Origin: Terriglobales bacterium
Lineage (GTDB): Bacteria; Acidobacteriota; Terriglobia; Bryobacterales; Bryobacteraceae
NCBI GenBank assembly: GCA_021372245.1
Contig: JAJFUV010000211.1
Span: forward strand, 1 to 45,788
Length of the DNA stretch: 45,788 nucleotides
Reading direction: 5' to 3'
Every line of letters begins with the position of its first letter. Position 1 is the first letter of the stretch. The translations under genes were made by a program, and so were the position numbers. The notes under the pieces were generated by a model, which did not search any database, had not been told where the DNA came from, and saw only the letters and a program-made list of their open reading frames with translations. Below, piece by piece: positions 26,929 through 35,057 of the stretch.

Positions 26929-29553
26929 ATGCTGTTGCGCGCTGTTTGCCTTCTGCTGGGACTCACGGTGCTGGTCCGCGCCGGAATAGCCGATCTGCGT
27001 GAGCCGTTCCGGGAGCCGCCCGCCGAAGCGAAGATCATGATGCGCTGGTGGTGGTTCGGCCCCGCCGTCACGCACAGCGGCCTTGAACGCGAGATGCGCA
27101 CGATGAAAGCGGGCGGAATCGGCGGGTTTGAAGTGCAGCCCGTCTACCCGCTCGCGCTCGACGATCCTGCCAAAGGCATCAGGAACCTCCCCTACCTGGA
27201 GCCGAAGTTCCTCGACGCCGTGCGCTTCACTGCGCAGCGGGCCAGAGAACTAGGCTTGCGCATGGATATGACCATGGGTAGCGGATGGCCGTATGGCGGA
27301 CCTCACATCACCCCGGACCTGGCTTCGGCCCGGTTCCGGATGGAACGCCGCAATGTTCCGCAGGACCTGGCGCCCATGGCCATCCCGGTGATGAAGGACG
27401 GCGGGCTGATCGCCGCATTCGTGGCGCGCGGCAATGACTGGATCCAGCTGCGGCGTGAAGCCGATCGCGTGGTTCTGCCTGCCAGCACGCAGCCCGGCAC
27501 CGAAGTGCTGTTCTTCTTCACCGGCCGCACCGGCCAGCAGGTGAAGCGGGCCGCGGTGGGCGCGGAAGGCCCCGTTCTGGACCATCTGAACCGTGCCGCC
27601 ATCGCCAAGCACATCGCCGAGGTAGGCGAAAAGCTCCTGGCCGCGGCGGGTCCCGGCAACATCCACGCTTTCTTCTGCGACAGCCTGGAAGTCTACGGAG
27701 CCAACTGGACCCACGACCTTCTCGACGAATTCCGCAAACGCCGCGGCTACGATCTGCTGCTTCGAATGCCCCTCCTTATAGCCGACAACGACCCGCGAAG
27801 TGCCGGCGTCCGCCACGATTTCTCCCGCACGGTGAGCGAACTAGCCACCGAGCGGTTCATCGTTCCGCTTCACGATTGGTGCCGCCGCCACGGCGCGCTG
27901 CTGCGCATGCAGGACTACGGCACCCCGCCGGTCACGCTGGCCAGCCAGGAATTCGTCGATCTGCCCGAAGGCGAAGGCGCGCGCTGGGACGGTTTCTCCG
28001 CTTCGCGCTGGGCGTCCTCGGCCTCGCACGCTTACGGCAGGAAAGTGACCAGCGCGGAGACATGGACATGGCTGCACTCGCCCGTGTTTCGCGCCACGCC
28101 TCTCGACATGAAGCAGGAGGCCGATCAGCACTTCCTGATGGGGATCAACCAGATTGTCGGGCACGGATGGCCCTACACGCCGGAGTCGGTTGGCCGCCCC
28201 GGCTGGTCGCTGTACGCCGCGGGAGTGTTTCATGACCGCAATCCTTGGTGGAGCGTGATGCCGGACGTGTCGAGGTACCTGGCTCGAGTCAGTTTCATGC
28301 TGCGGCAGGGTGCGCCCGCGAACGATATCGCGGTTTATCTGCCGGTTGACGATGCCTGGGCCGCGATGCTTCCCACGCGCATGTCGATCAACGAGACCGT
28401 GGCGCGGAGAATCGGGTCGCGGTTGATCCCGCAACTGCTCGCCTCCGGTTACAATTTCGATTTCATCGACGACGGCATTCTTGCCTCTCCAGCCCGCATC
28501 GAAAATGGGCGCATCACATTCGGCGATCACAGCTATCGTGTGGTCGTGCTTCCCGGAGTCGTTCGCATGCCGGAAGAGACGAAAATCCAGCTCAGGAAGT
28601 TCGTTTCCGGCGGCGGCGTGCTCGTGGCGACCGGCCATGTTCCGGATGGCGTCGAGGCCATTCTTGCCGAGGAGGACGCGACGGTCTCAAAGCTCCTGCA
28701 GTCGCGCTTGATGCCCGATATGGTGCTGACGCCCGCCGCACCGCAAGTAGGTTTCATCCGGCGTTCCTTGCCGGACGGCGAGATCTACTTCATCGCCAAC
28801 ACCGGCAATACAGAAGTTCGCACCCGGGCCGCGTTCAGGGTGCGCGGCCTGAATACGGAATGGTGGAATCCCATGACGGGTGAGACGCAGCCCGCCGCCG
28901 TTGCTGCGCGCAGTGGCGAGCAAACAGCACTAGACCTTGAAATTGAACCTTACGGTTCGCGCCTGCTCGTGTTTTCGAAATCCGCCTCCCGCACTGCCCG
29001 GCGTGCCCCAGACCCTGCCGTCACGCCGCTCGATCTGGGCTCGGGCTGGGAAGTTACATTTCAGGACAGCGGGACCAAGGCCGTCATGGATACGCTGCAT
29101 TCCTGGGCCGATGATCCCGCCACCCGCTACTACTCCGGCATCGCGATTTACCGGAAGAGCGTTACGGTGCCGGGGGCATTCTCCGCTAAGGGTGCGCGCG
29201 TTGTGCTTCGTTTCGGAGAGGGCGTGCCCCAGGAGATCGCCGGCAACAGGAGCGGCGCCCGTTTGGCCGCGCCGGTTCGCGAAGCGGCCGTGGTTTACGT
29301 GAACGGCCGGCGTGCCACAAGCGTCTGGGCGCCGCCCTACGAGGCCGATGTGAGCGGCCTGCTGCGCCGCGGTGCGAACGATCTGCGCATTGAAGTGGCC
29401 AACACCGAAATGAACCAGATGGCCGGCGCGCCGCCGCTCGACTACAGCGCGCTCATACCCCGCTACGGGCGCCGCTTCGACATGCAGGACTTGAACCTGG
29501 TCGAGGCGCTCCCAAGCGGCCTGCTCGGTCCGATACAGTTGGTAATACGCTGA
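26929..29553 (+). CDS. Exported alpha-L-rhamnosidase-type enzyme, GH106-like
   Basis: 874 residues. Signal peptide MLLRAVCLLLGLTVLVRAG. MMRWWWFGPAVTHSGLEREMRTMKAGGIGGFEVQPV near residues 29-65 is the hallmark of the GH106-type rhamnosidase family. LRMDMTMGSGWPYGGPHI follows, then FFCDSLEVYGANWTHDLLDEF, and DLPEGEGARWDG and KVTSAETWTWLHSP, which hold acidic candidates for catalysis. The C-terminal region carries a GH2-like sugar-binding fold (VVYVNGRRATSVWAPPYEADVSGLLRRG). It would release alpha-L-rhamnose by a fold unlike GH78. AAGG lies 3-5 bases before the ATG, rather close. The open frame continues upstream but only as an antisense shadow. The next gene starts 13 bases after its stop. Confidence 0.88.
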   Translation: MLLRAVCLLLGLTVLVRAGIADLREPFREPPAEAKIMMRWWWFGPAVTHSGLEREMRTMKAGGIGGFEVQPVYPLALDDPAKGIRNLPYLEPKFLDAVRFTAQRARELGLRMDMTMGSGWPYGGPHITPDLASARFRMERRNVPQDLAPMAIPVMKDGGLIAAFVARGNDWIQLRREADRVVLPASTQPGTEVLFFFTGRTGQQVKRAAVGAEGPVLDHLNRAAIAKHIAEVGEKLLAAAGPGNIHAFFCDSLEVYGANWTHDLLDEFRKRRGYDLLLRMPLLIADNDPRSAGVRHDFSRTVSELATERFIVPLHDWCRRHGALLRMQDYGTPPVTLASQEFVDLPEGEGARWDGFSASRWASSASHAYGRKVTSAETWTWLHSPVFRATPLDMKQEADQHFLMGINQIVGHGWPYTPESVGRPGWSLYAAGVFHDRNPWWSVMPDVSRYLARVSFMLRQGAPANDIAVYLPVDDAWAAMLPTRMSINETVARRIGSRLIPQLLASGYNFDFIDDGILASPARIENGRITFGDHSYRVVVLPGVVRMPEETKIQLRKFVSGGGVLVATGHVPDGVEAILAEEDATVSKLLQSRLMPDMVLTPAAPQVGFIRRSLPDGEIYFIANTGNTEVRTRAAFRVRGLNTEWWNPMTGETQPAAVAARSGEQTALDLEIEPYGSRLLVFSKSASRTARRAPDPAVTPLDLGSGWEVTFQDSGTKAVMDTLHSWADDPATRYYSGIAIYRKSVTVPGAFSAKGARVVLRFGEGVPQEIAGNRSGARLAAPVREAAVVYVNGRRATSVWAPPYEADVSGLLRRGANDLRIEVANTEMNQMAGAPPLDYSALIPRYGRRFDMQDLNLVEALPSGLLGPIQLVIR

Positions 29554-29566
29554 CAGGTTGATCGTT

Positions 29567-30592
29567 ATGTCCCTTACTCGTCGTGCCTTTATTGCCGCGG
29601 CGGTTGCGGCCACCGCGACCGCTGAGACGCCCCGCGTCAAGATCGGATTCCTCGGTGCGAGCCATGCCCACGGTTCGACCAAGGTGAAGATGGTGCTCGC
29701 CTCGCCGCGCTTCGAGCTGGCGGGTGTCGCCGAGGACGATCCGGCCACCCGCGCCGCACTCGAAAAGCTCGGTGTCCGTCTGCTCACCCGCGAACAGCTT
29801 CTAGGCGATGCCGGCATCCAGGCCATCGCCGTCGAATCGCAAGCCAAGGATCACGCGCGCGACACGCTGGCCGCGCTCAATGCCGGCAAGCACGTCCACG
29901 TCGAAAAGCCGCCCGCCGACAACATGAAGGGCATGCGCGAGATTGCCGCCCTGGCGAGGCGCAAAAACCTGCTCGTGCAAGTTGGCTACATGTGGCGGCA
30001 GAATCCCGGTCCCAACGCAGTGATTGATGCCGTGCGCAAGGGTTGGTTGGGCAAGGTTTACTACGTCCGCGGTTCGATGAACATCGCCCTCACGCCCGAA
30101 CTGCGACGCGAGTACGGGCTTTACCGCGGCGGCCACATGTTCGATCTCAACTGCCATGTCATCGATTTCCTGGTGCGCCTGATGGGGCGTCCAAGGAAGG
30201 TGACGCCGTTCCTTCACTCCGACGGCGGATTCAACGACAAGATGAACGACAATACGTTGGCCGTGTTCGAATGGCCCGGCGCCCTCGGCGTGGTGAACGG
30301 CTCTTCCATGCGCCCGAATCCTTTCCTGCACCGCTCCATCGAAGTGGCAGGTTCGAACGGCACCGCCATTCTCGCGCCGATCGAGCCGCCTGCGCTTGTG
30401 ATTGACCTTGCCAAGCCCGCCGGGCCTTACAAGGCGGGCCGCAATACCGTTCGCATGCCGGCCTACGTCCGCCACCAGGGCGAATTCCAGGAGTTGGCCG
30501 ACTGCATCACAAATGGCAAGCCGCTCGGCGTGACGCTCGATGAGGACATGGCCGTGCAGGAAACGTTGCTGCGCGCGTGTGAAATGCGGTGA
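29567..30592 (+). CDS. Exported Gfo/Idh/MocA-family sugar oxidoreductase
   Basis: 341 residues. MSLTRRAFIAAAVAATATA is a twin-arginine leader, consistent with export of a folded protein with bound NAD(P). IGFLGASHAHG is the nucleotide-binding turn, HVHVEKPPADN carries the family EKP motif with catalytic Lys, and GHMFDLNCHVIDFLVRLMG has the Asp/His pair of the active site. The family oxidises or reduces sugar carbons; exported members are known to make 3-keto-glycosides that DUF1080 proteins cleave, a link to the fusion protein at 1699-3195. The ATG at 29567 is preferred to TTG 29558. It is 13 bases after the GH106-like gene and 18 bases before the next gene. Confidence 0.9.
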   Translation: MSLTRRAFIAAAVAATATAETPRVKIGFLGASHAHGSTKVKMVLASPRFELAGVAEDDPATRAALEKLGVRLLTREQLLGDAGIQAIAVESQAKDHARDTLAALNAGKHVHVEKPPADNMKGMREIAALARRKNLLVQVGYMWRQNPGPNAVIDAVRKGWLGKVYYVRGSMNIALTPELRREYGLYRGGHMFDLNCHVIDFLVRLMGRPRKVTPFLHSDGGFNDKMNDNTLAVFEWPGALGVVNGSSMRPNPFLHRSIEVAGSNGTAILAPIEPPALVIDLAKPAGPYKAGRNTVRMPAYVRHQGEFQELADCITNGKPLGVTLDEDMAVQETLLRACEMR

Positions 30593-30610
30593 CATAGAGG
30601 ACTCTGAATT

Positions 30611-32416
30611 ATGAAGCACCTGTTTCTCTCCTTGTTGGCGGCCGGCCTCTGCCTGGCTCAGCAGTTCGACGGCAAGCATTACCGAGGCAAGGGCGACGTC
30701 GAGTACTTGCAGTTGCTCGACATCGCCTCGCGCATGATGGAGCCCGATCCGGAGTTCCAAAACCTCTCCATGCTCTATGCGCCGCGCTGGAACGGCATGA
30801 ACGAGGGGCCGACCTGGAACATGTGGTGGATCCAGAACAGCTACGGCACCACGTACGCCTCGCTTCCCTTGCTGCGCGAGCCTTTCGTGAGGTTCATCCA
30901 GAATTCGAACGAGATGTGGTTCGAGCAGATGGGCGACGGCAAGCGCGGCGGCTGCCCGTCGATCACCAAGCTCAACTGGGTAGCGCCCGACGGCGCGCTC
31001 TGCGACGCCGCCTCGCCGGGTTGCATCATCTACCGGCAGGGTGACGGCAAAGCCTACATGCACGATTGGGGCATGGAGTTTACCGCCGCCGGCGTGGTGC
31101 TCAAGGCGGAGGACCTTCTCATCAGCCGTGACGCCAAGGAACTGGCCCGCTACCTGCCCATGATCGAGCGTTCCGTGAATTTCATCGAAACGCGCCGGGA
31201 TCCGAAGAACAACCTCTTTCTGGCGGGGCCGGCGGGGAACCTGATGGCGCCCAGCTATGCCGGCTACCACAAGCCGGACGGTACTTACGACAAGGCGTAT
31301 CTCGCCGGGCTGTCGATCACGTACATCGCCGCCCTCGATCGCGTCATAGAACTCGAGAAAATGGCGGGCAACGCCGAAAAGACCGCCCTCTACTCCCAGC
31401 GCCGCGAACTGGCCCGCAAAGGCCTGCCGCGGCTCATGACCCGCGATGGTTACTTTGTGAAATCCATCGATCCTGACGGCACTCGTCATGGCGTCTTCGG
31501 CGCGCCGAAACATGGCTATTTCGAAACGGCACCCAACCACGACGCCATCGCCTTCCGCGTGGTCGACGATACCCAGGCCGCGAAGATCTATGCGAAGCTC
31601 GCGTCCATACCGCAACTGCGCCCCTATGGCCTCATCATCACCAACTACCCGTCGCTTGATGATACCTATGAGAAGCCCGAAGGACTGTGGCGCTTCGGCA
31701 ATTGGGTGAATGGCGGCCACTGGTCCACTTGCGAGGCCCGCATGATGCTCGGCTATTACCGGCTTGGCAAGTACGACGACGCGCGCAAGTCCATGCAACA
31801 GATCCTCACCTTCGCCCGCCGCTTCCGCATGGACAACAACCTGACCAACTTCGGCAGTGAGGTCTACCAGCCCAAGGAGCCCATTAACATCACCTACGAT
31901 GCCTTCGCCATCCCCGCGGCGCTGCGCCGCGGGTTGTTCGAGTACCTCTACCGCGCCGATGCGTTAACCATCCTGCCGCACATCCCATCGGGCATCACCG
32001 AACTCGAGCAACTCGATCCCGCGCGGTTCGGTTCCAAACGCTTGTACCTGGCCACGTTCGGTTCAGGTTCCGTGCGACGGGTGGAAATCAACGGCCGGGA
32101 ATGGAAACGGTTCACGCCCTCGTCCATCGAACTGCCCTACGCGGACTTGCCGGAAGACGCCCAGATCCTCATCGCTCTTGGCAACGGCAGGATCCGCGAG
32201 GTCGCGTTCCCCGTTGCCCCGCGCGAAGATTATCCGGCCGCGCACCGGCATCTGATCGCGGACGCGAAGCGAGCGCTGGAGGACCGTAAGAAGTTACAGG
32301 CCGCAGGCCGGCTGCCAGTTCTCGAGCCGGCCAGCCAGGCCGCGGCGGACCGCTCCTATGTGGATACCATTGAGAAGCTGGAGCGCGGCCTGGAGACATT
32401 TGTCCACCCGCAGTAA
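30611..32416 (+). CDS. Exported (alpha/alpha)6-type glycosidase-like protein
   Basis: 601 residues with signal peptide MKHLFLSLLAAGLCLAQ. PTWNMWWIQNSYGTTYASLPLL, the helical stretch ARYLPMIERSVNFIETRRDP with DKAYLAGLSITYIAALDRVIELE, and GLWRFGNWVNGGHWSTCEARMMLGYYRLGKYDDA look like a six-hairpin glycosidase barrel with alternating helices. The NGGHW motif recalls glycoside phosphorylases and bacterial glycosyl hydrolases of that clan. A beta-rich stretch near 490-560 is followed by a helical tail. I cannot assign a family or substrate. GAGG lies about 10 bases before the ATG. It ends the plus-strand glycan operon, and its stop is only 8 bases before the his promoter elements. Confidence 0.75.
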   Translation: MKHLFLSLLAAGLCLAQQFDGKHYRGKGDVEYLQLLDIASRMMEPDPEFQNLSMLYAPRWNGMNEGPTWNMWWIQNSYGTTYASLPLLREPFVRFIQNSNEMWFEQMGDGKRGGCPSITKLNWVAPDGALCDAASPGCIIYRQGDGKAYMHDWGMEFTAAGVVLKAEDLLISRDAKELARYLPMIERSVNFIETRRDPKNNLFLAGPAGNLMAPSYAGYHKPDGTYDKAYLAGLSITYIAALDRVIELEKMAGNAEKTALYSQRRELARKGLPRLMTRDGYFVKSIDPDGTRHGVFGAPKHGYFETAPNHDAIAFRVVDDTQAAKIYAKLASIPQLRPYGLIITNYPSLDDTYEKPEGLWRFGNWVNGGHWSTCEARMMLGYYRLGKYDDARKSMQQILTFARRFRMDNNLTNFGSEVYQPKEPINITYDAFAIPAALRRGLFEYLYRADALTILPHIPSGITELEQLDPARFGSKRLYLATFGSGSVRRVEINGREWKRFTPSSIELPYADLPEDAQILIALGNGRIREVAFPVAPREDYPAAHRHLIADAKRALEDRKKLQAAGRLPVLEPASQAAADRSYVDTIEKLERGLETFVHPQ

Positions 32417-32424
32417 GTGGCATC

Positions 32425-32433
32425 TGGTATACT
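32425..32433 (+). promoter_or_regulatory. Extended -10 promoter of the his operon
   Basis: TGGTATACT contains the extended -10 dinucleotide TG one base before TATACT (32428-32433). No good -35 is seen, which is usual for extended -10 promoters. A start near 32440 would place the leader-peptide ATG (32442) almost at the 5' end of the message. Position directly in front of the attenuator supports it. Confidence 0.5.
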
Positions 32434-32441
32434 CAAGTTTC

Positions 32442-32504
32442 ATGCGCTTGGCTCACACCAGCCACCATAGCCTTCATCACGGGCATCGCACCGTGGCGGG
32501 CTGA
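32442..32504 (+). CDS. hisL: Histidine operon leader peptide
   Basis: 20 codons starting MRLAHTSHHSLHHGH and ending in TGA at 32502-32504. Histidines are at positions 5, 8, 9, 12, 13 and 15, six of twenty residues and far above chance. It lies between the his promoter and hisI. Known his attenuators use translation of such a peptide as the sensor: charged tRNA(His) lets the ribosome reach the stop codon, while shortage stalls it at the His codons. The stop codon falls inside the segment that can form the antiterminator stem, as the mechanism requires. No Shine-Dalgarno is visible; with the predicted start near 32440 translation would be leaderless. The reading frame and its histidine content are seen directly; function is inferred. 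Confidence 0.82.
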   Translation: MRLAHTSHHSLHHGHRTVAG

Positions 32505-32570
32505 GCTGCAAGCGAAAACGAATCGGAACTGAATGTGTTTGCAGCCCGCCGGAGTCCAGGCGGGCTTTTT
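32495..32570 (+). promoter_or_regulatory. his transcription attenuator: antiterminator and terminator segments
   Basis: Segment A, GGCGGGCTG (32495-32503), is exactly complementary to segment B, CAGCCCGCC (32542-32550). B can instead pair with segment C, GGCGGGCT (32559-32566), across an 8-base loop. B:C followed by TTTTT (32566-32570) is a rho-independent terminator, while A:B is the competing antiterminator. A ribosome resting on the leader stop codon (32502-32504) covers A and so favours termination. A ribosome stalled on early His codons leaves A free and favours read-through into hisI. This is a three-segment layout. A small extra hairpin CACGG/CCGTG (32478-32482 with 32491-32495) overlaps the end of the His codons. 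Confidence 0.85.
32543..32570 (+). terminator. Attenuator terminator before hisI
   Basis: Stem AGCCCGCC / GGCGGGCT, 8 GC-rich base pairs, loop of 8 bases (32551-32558), then TTTTTGTT. It ends 13 bases before the hisI ATG, so it cannot belong to the glycan operon upstream, whose own end is at 32416. Confidence 0.85.
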
Positions 32571-32583
32571 GTTATCTATCGCC

Positions 32584-32964
32584 ATGAAACTCGATTTCAG
32601 TAAGTTCGGCGGACTGGTCCCCGCCGTGATCCAGGACCACCAGACCGGCCGCGTTCTGATGGTGGGCTTCATGAACGAAGAAGCCTTCCGCAGGACCGTG
32701 GAGACCGGCTTCGCGACCTTCTACAGCCGCACGCGCAACAAGATGTGGATGAAGGGTGAGAGTTCCGGACACCGTCTCGTGGTGAAAGAGATCCGGACCG
32801 ATTGCGACCAGGACACCGTCCTGGTAAGCGTGGAGGCTCTTGGGCCCGGCGTCTGCCACGAGGGCTACCAGAGCTGTTTCTTCCGCCGCCTCGACGGCGA
32901 CGAGTGGGTGGTCAGCGACAAACGCACTTACGATCCTGATCAGGTTTACGGGAGCAAATCGTGA
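32584..32964 (+). CDS. hisI: Phosphoribosyl-AMP cyclohydrolase
   Basis: Third step of histidine synthesis: opens the purine ring of phosphoribosyl-AMP. 126 residues, cyclohydrolase domain only, without the HisE pyrophosphatase domain seen in two-domain His[38 protein letters not shown] and the metal-binding DCDQDTVL with the Cys-rich [15 protein letters not shown] segment are typical. The ATG at 32584 follows the attenuator directly and gives the usual N-terminus [10 protein letters not shown]. The stop overlaps hisG by 4 bases (GTGA). The separate hisE gene, needed for the second step, is not in the window. Confidence 0.96.
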   Translation: MKLDFSKFGGLVPAVIQDHQTGRVLMVGFMNEEAFRRTVETGFATFYSRTRNKMWMKGESSGHRLVVKEIRTDCDQDTVLVSVEALGPGVCHEGYQSCFFRRLDGDEWVVSDKRTYDPDQVYGSKS

Positions 32965-33830
32965 TACTGAAACTTGGCATTCCCAAAGGTAGTCTCGAAA
33001 CCGCCACTATCGACCTGTTCCGCCGCGCGGGCTTCCACATCACCACGTCCAGCCGCAGTTACTTCCCGTCCATCGACGATCCGGAAGTCGAGTGCATGCT
33101 CATCCGCGCGCAGGAAATGGCGCGCTACGTTGAAGATGGCGTGCTCGACGCCGGCCTCACTGGCCGCGACTGGGTGGAAGAATGCGAAGCCAACGTCGAA
33201 ACCGTCTGCAACCTCATTTATGCCAAGCAGAGTTTCGGCAAGGTGCGCTGGGTGCTGGCCGTCCCTCAAGCTTCGCCGTTCCACTCGGTGAAGGACCTCG
33301 AAGGCAAGACCGTGGCCACGGAGTTGGTGGCCACCACCAAGCGCTACCTGGCCGCGAACAACGTGAAGGCCAAGGTTGAGTTCTCCTGGGGCGCCACCGA
33401 GGTGAAGCCTCCCGAACTCGCCGACGCCATTGTTGAAGTCACCGAAACCGGCTCTTCACTGCGCGCCAATAAGCTGCGCATCATCGAGACGGTACTTGAG
33501 TCCAACACGCAGTTGATCGCCAACGTCGAATCGTGGAAAGACGAATGGAAGCGCCGCAAGCTGGGCGACATCAGCATGCTGCTCGAAGGCGCCATCAACG
33601 CGCTGGGCAAGGTCGGCCTGATGCTCAACGTCACGCGCGCGAATCTGGCAAGCGTCCTGGGCGTTCTGCCGGCCCTGAAGAATCCGACCATCTCCACGTT
33701 GAGCGACGAGGAGTGGGTCGCCGTCAATACTATCCTTGAAGAGTCCACCGTGCGCGCCCTTATTCCGCGTCTCAAGGAGGCCGGCGCGCAGGGCATCGTC
33801 GAGTATCCGCTCAACAAGATTGTGATGTAG
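32961..33830 (+). CDS. hisG: ATP phosphoribosyltransferase (long form)
   Basis: First committed step: joins ATP and PRPP. 289 residues, the long form carrying a C-terminal ACT-like regulatory domain (about 215-289), so feedback inhibition by histidine is expected and no hisZ is needed. [31 protein letters not shown] and the PRPP loop region [19 protein letters not shown] match the family. The GTG start overlaps the hisI stop (GTGA), which implies translational coupling. Confidence 0.96.
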   Translation: MILKLGIPKGSLETATIDLFRRAGFHITTSSRSYFPSIDDPEVECMLIRAQEMARYVEDGVLDAGLTGRDWVEECEANVETVCNLIYAKQSFGKVRWVLAVPQASPFHSVKDLEGKTVATELVATTKRYLAANNVKAKVEFSWGATEVKPPELADAIVEVTETGSSLRANKLRIIETVLESNTQLIANVESWKDEWKRRKLGDISMLLEGAINALGKVGLMLNVTRANLASVLGVLPALKNPTISTLSDEEWVAVNTILEESTVRALIPRLKEAGAQGIVEYPLNKIVM

Positions 33831-33833
33831 CTT

Positions 33834-35057
33834 ATGATTCGCATCCTTTCGCACAACGAAGCAGGCCCGCTTCTTGAAAGGCGTGCCGCGCGGCTCAACG
33901 AGGCCGAGCAGATCGTGGCGCCCATCCTCGAAGACGTGCGCAAGCGCGGCGATGCGGCCCTCCTCGAGTATGCCCGCCGCTTCGATGGCTTCGAAGGCTC
34001 GAGCGTCGTCGAGACTGCTCGCGCGCCCATGCCGGCACAGCTCCGCACGGCCGTGCGGACCGCGGCCGCAAACATTCGCCGCTACGCCAAACGCCAGGTT
34101 CCCAAACCGTGGAGCGCCGTCTTCCCCAGCGGTTACCGAACCGGCCAAATCGTGCGGCCGCTGGATTCCATGGCCGCCTATATCCCCGCCGGACGCTATC
34201 CGCTTCCCTCGACGCTGTTGATGACCATCATCCCGGCGCAAGTGGCCGGCGTCCCCCGCACGTACGTGGCTTCGCCGCATCCCAGCCCCGAGATCCTGGC
34301 CATCGCCGGCTACCTCAAGGTGACCTCGATGTTTCGAATGGGCGGCGCGCAGGCCATTGCGGCCTTCGCCTTCGGCACCGAGACCGTGCCGCGCGTCGAC
34401 CGCATCGTCGGCCCCGGCAACATTTACGTCGCCGCCGCCAAGAAGCTGCTGGCCGGAGAAGTCGGCATCGACTTCGTCGCCGGGCCCACCGAAGTGGTCA
34501 TTGTTTCGGCCGATGGCGACCCGCGCATCCTTGCCGCCGACATGCTCGCGCAGGCCGAGCACGATGTCGAGGCCTCGGCTATTCTCATCACCACGTCGCG
34601 TACTCTGGCCCGGCAGGTGGCAAATGAAATCGAAGTGCAGCTCGCAACGCTCCCCACTGCCGCGGTAGCGAGGCCGTCGATCGATAAGCACGGCGCCATC
34701 GTGCTGGTGGACGAGCTTGAGCGGGCCGCGGAGCTGGTCAACCGCATCGCGCCCGAGCATCTCAACCTGCCGGATGAGACGCTGCTCGGCGAGATCCGCC
34801 ACGCCGGCGGCATCTTCATCGGCGCGTACAGCCCGGAAGCTGCCGGCGATTATGCTTCGGGTCCCAATCACGTGCTGCCCACTTCCGGAGCCGCCCGCCT
34901 GCGCGGCGGGCTTTCGGCAGCCGACTTTGTAAAGGTTATTTCTGTGCAGGAACTTACACCGTCTTCTCTCGCATCGCTCGAGCCGGCCATCACCACGCTG
35001 GCTCGGGCGGAAGGGCTGGAAGCGCACGCCCGTTCGGTGGAGGTGCGCCGTGGCTGA
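33834..35057 (+). CDS. hisD: Histidinol dehydrogenase
   Basis: Last two steps: oxidises histidinol to histidine with NAD and zinc. 407 residues, near the usual 420-430. MAAYIPAGRYPLPSTLLMTIIPAQVAGV, VDRIVGPGNIYVAAAKKLL, AGPTEVVIV, LAQAEHDVEAS and NRIAPEHLNL carry the substrate- and zinc-binding Gln, His and Glu. It starts 3 bases after the hisG stop. The 3' end overlaps hisC by 8 bases. Confidence 0.97.
   Translation: MIRILSHNEAGPLLERRAARLNEAEQIVAPILEDVRKRGDAALLEYARRFDGFEGSSVVETARAPMPAQLRTAVRTAAANIRRYAKRQVPKPWSAVFPSGYRTGQIVRPLDSMAAYIPAGRYPLPSTLLMTIIPAQVAGVPRTYVASPHPSPEILAIAGYLKVTSMFRMGGAQAIAAFAFGTETVPRVDRIVGPGNIYVAAAKKLLAGEVGIDFVAGPTEVVIVSADGDPRILAADMLAQAEHDVEASAILITTSRTLARQVANEIEVQLATLPTAAVARPSIDKHGAIVLVDELERAAELVNRIAPEHLNLPDETLLGEIRHAGGIFIGAYSPEAAGDYASGPNHVLPTSGAARLRGGLSAADFVKVISVQELTPSSLASLEPAITTLARAEGLEAHARSVEVRRG

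Noticed and set aside
29801..31798. Long minus-strand frame antisense to the oxidoreductase and the (alpha/alpha)6-type gene
   Set aside because: His- and Val-rich composition without motifs; a codon-bias shadow.
32478..32495. CACGG/CCGTG hairpin over the last His codons as a full segment 1:2 protector
   Set aside because: Only five base pairs, and it touches the antiterminator strand by a single base, so it is not claimed as a needed part of the switch.
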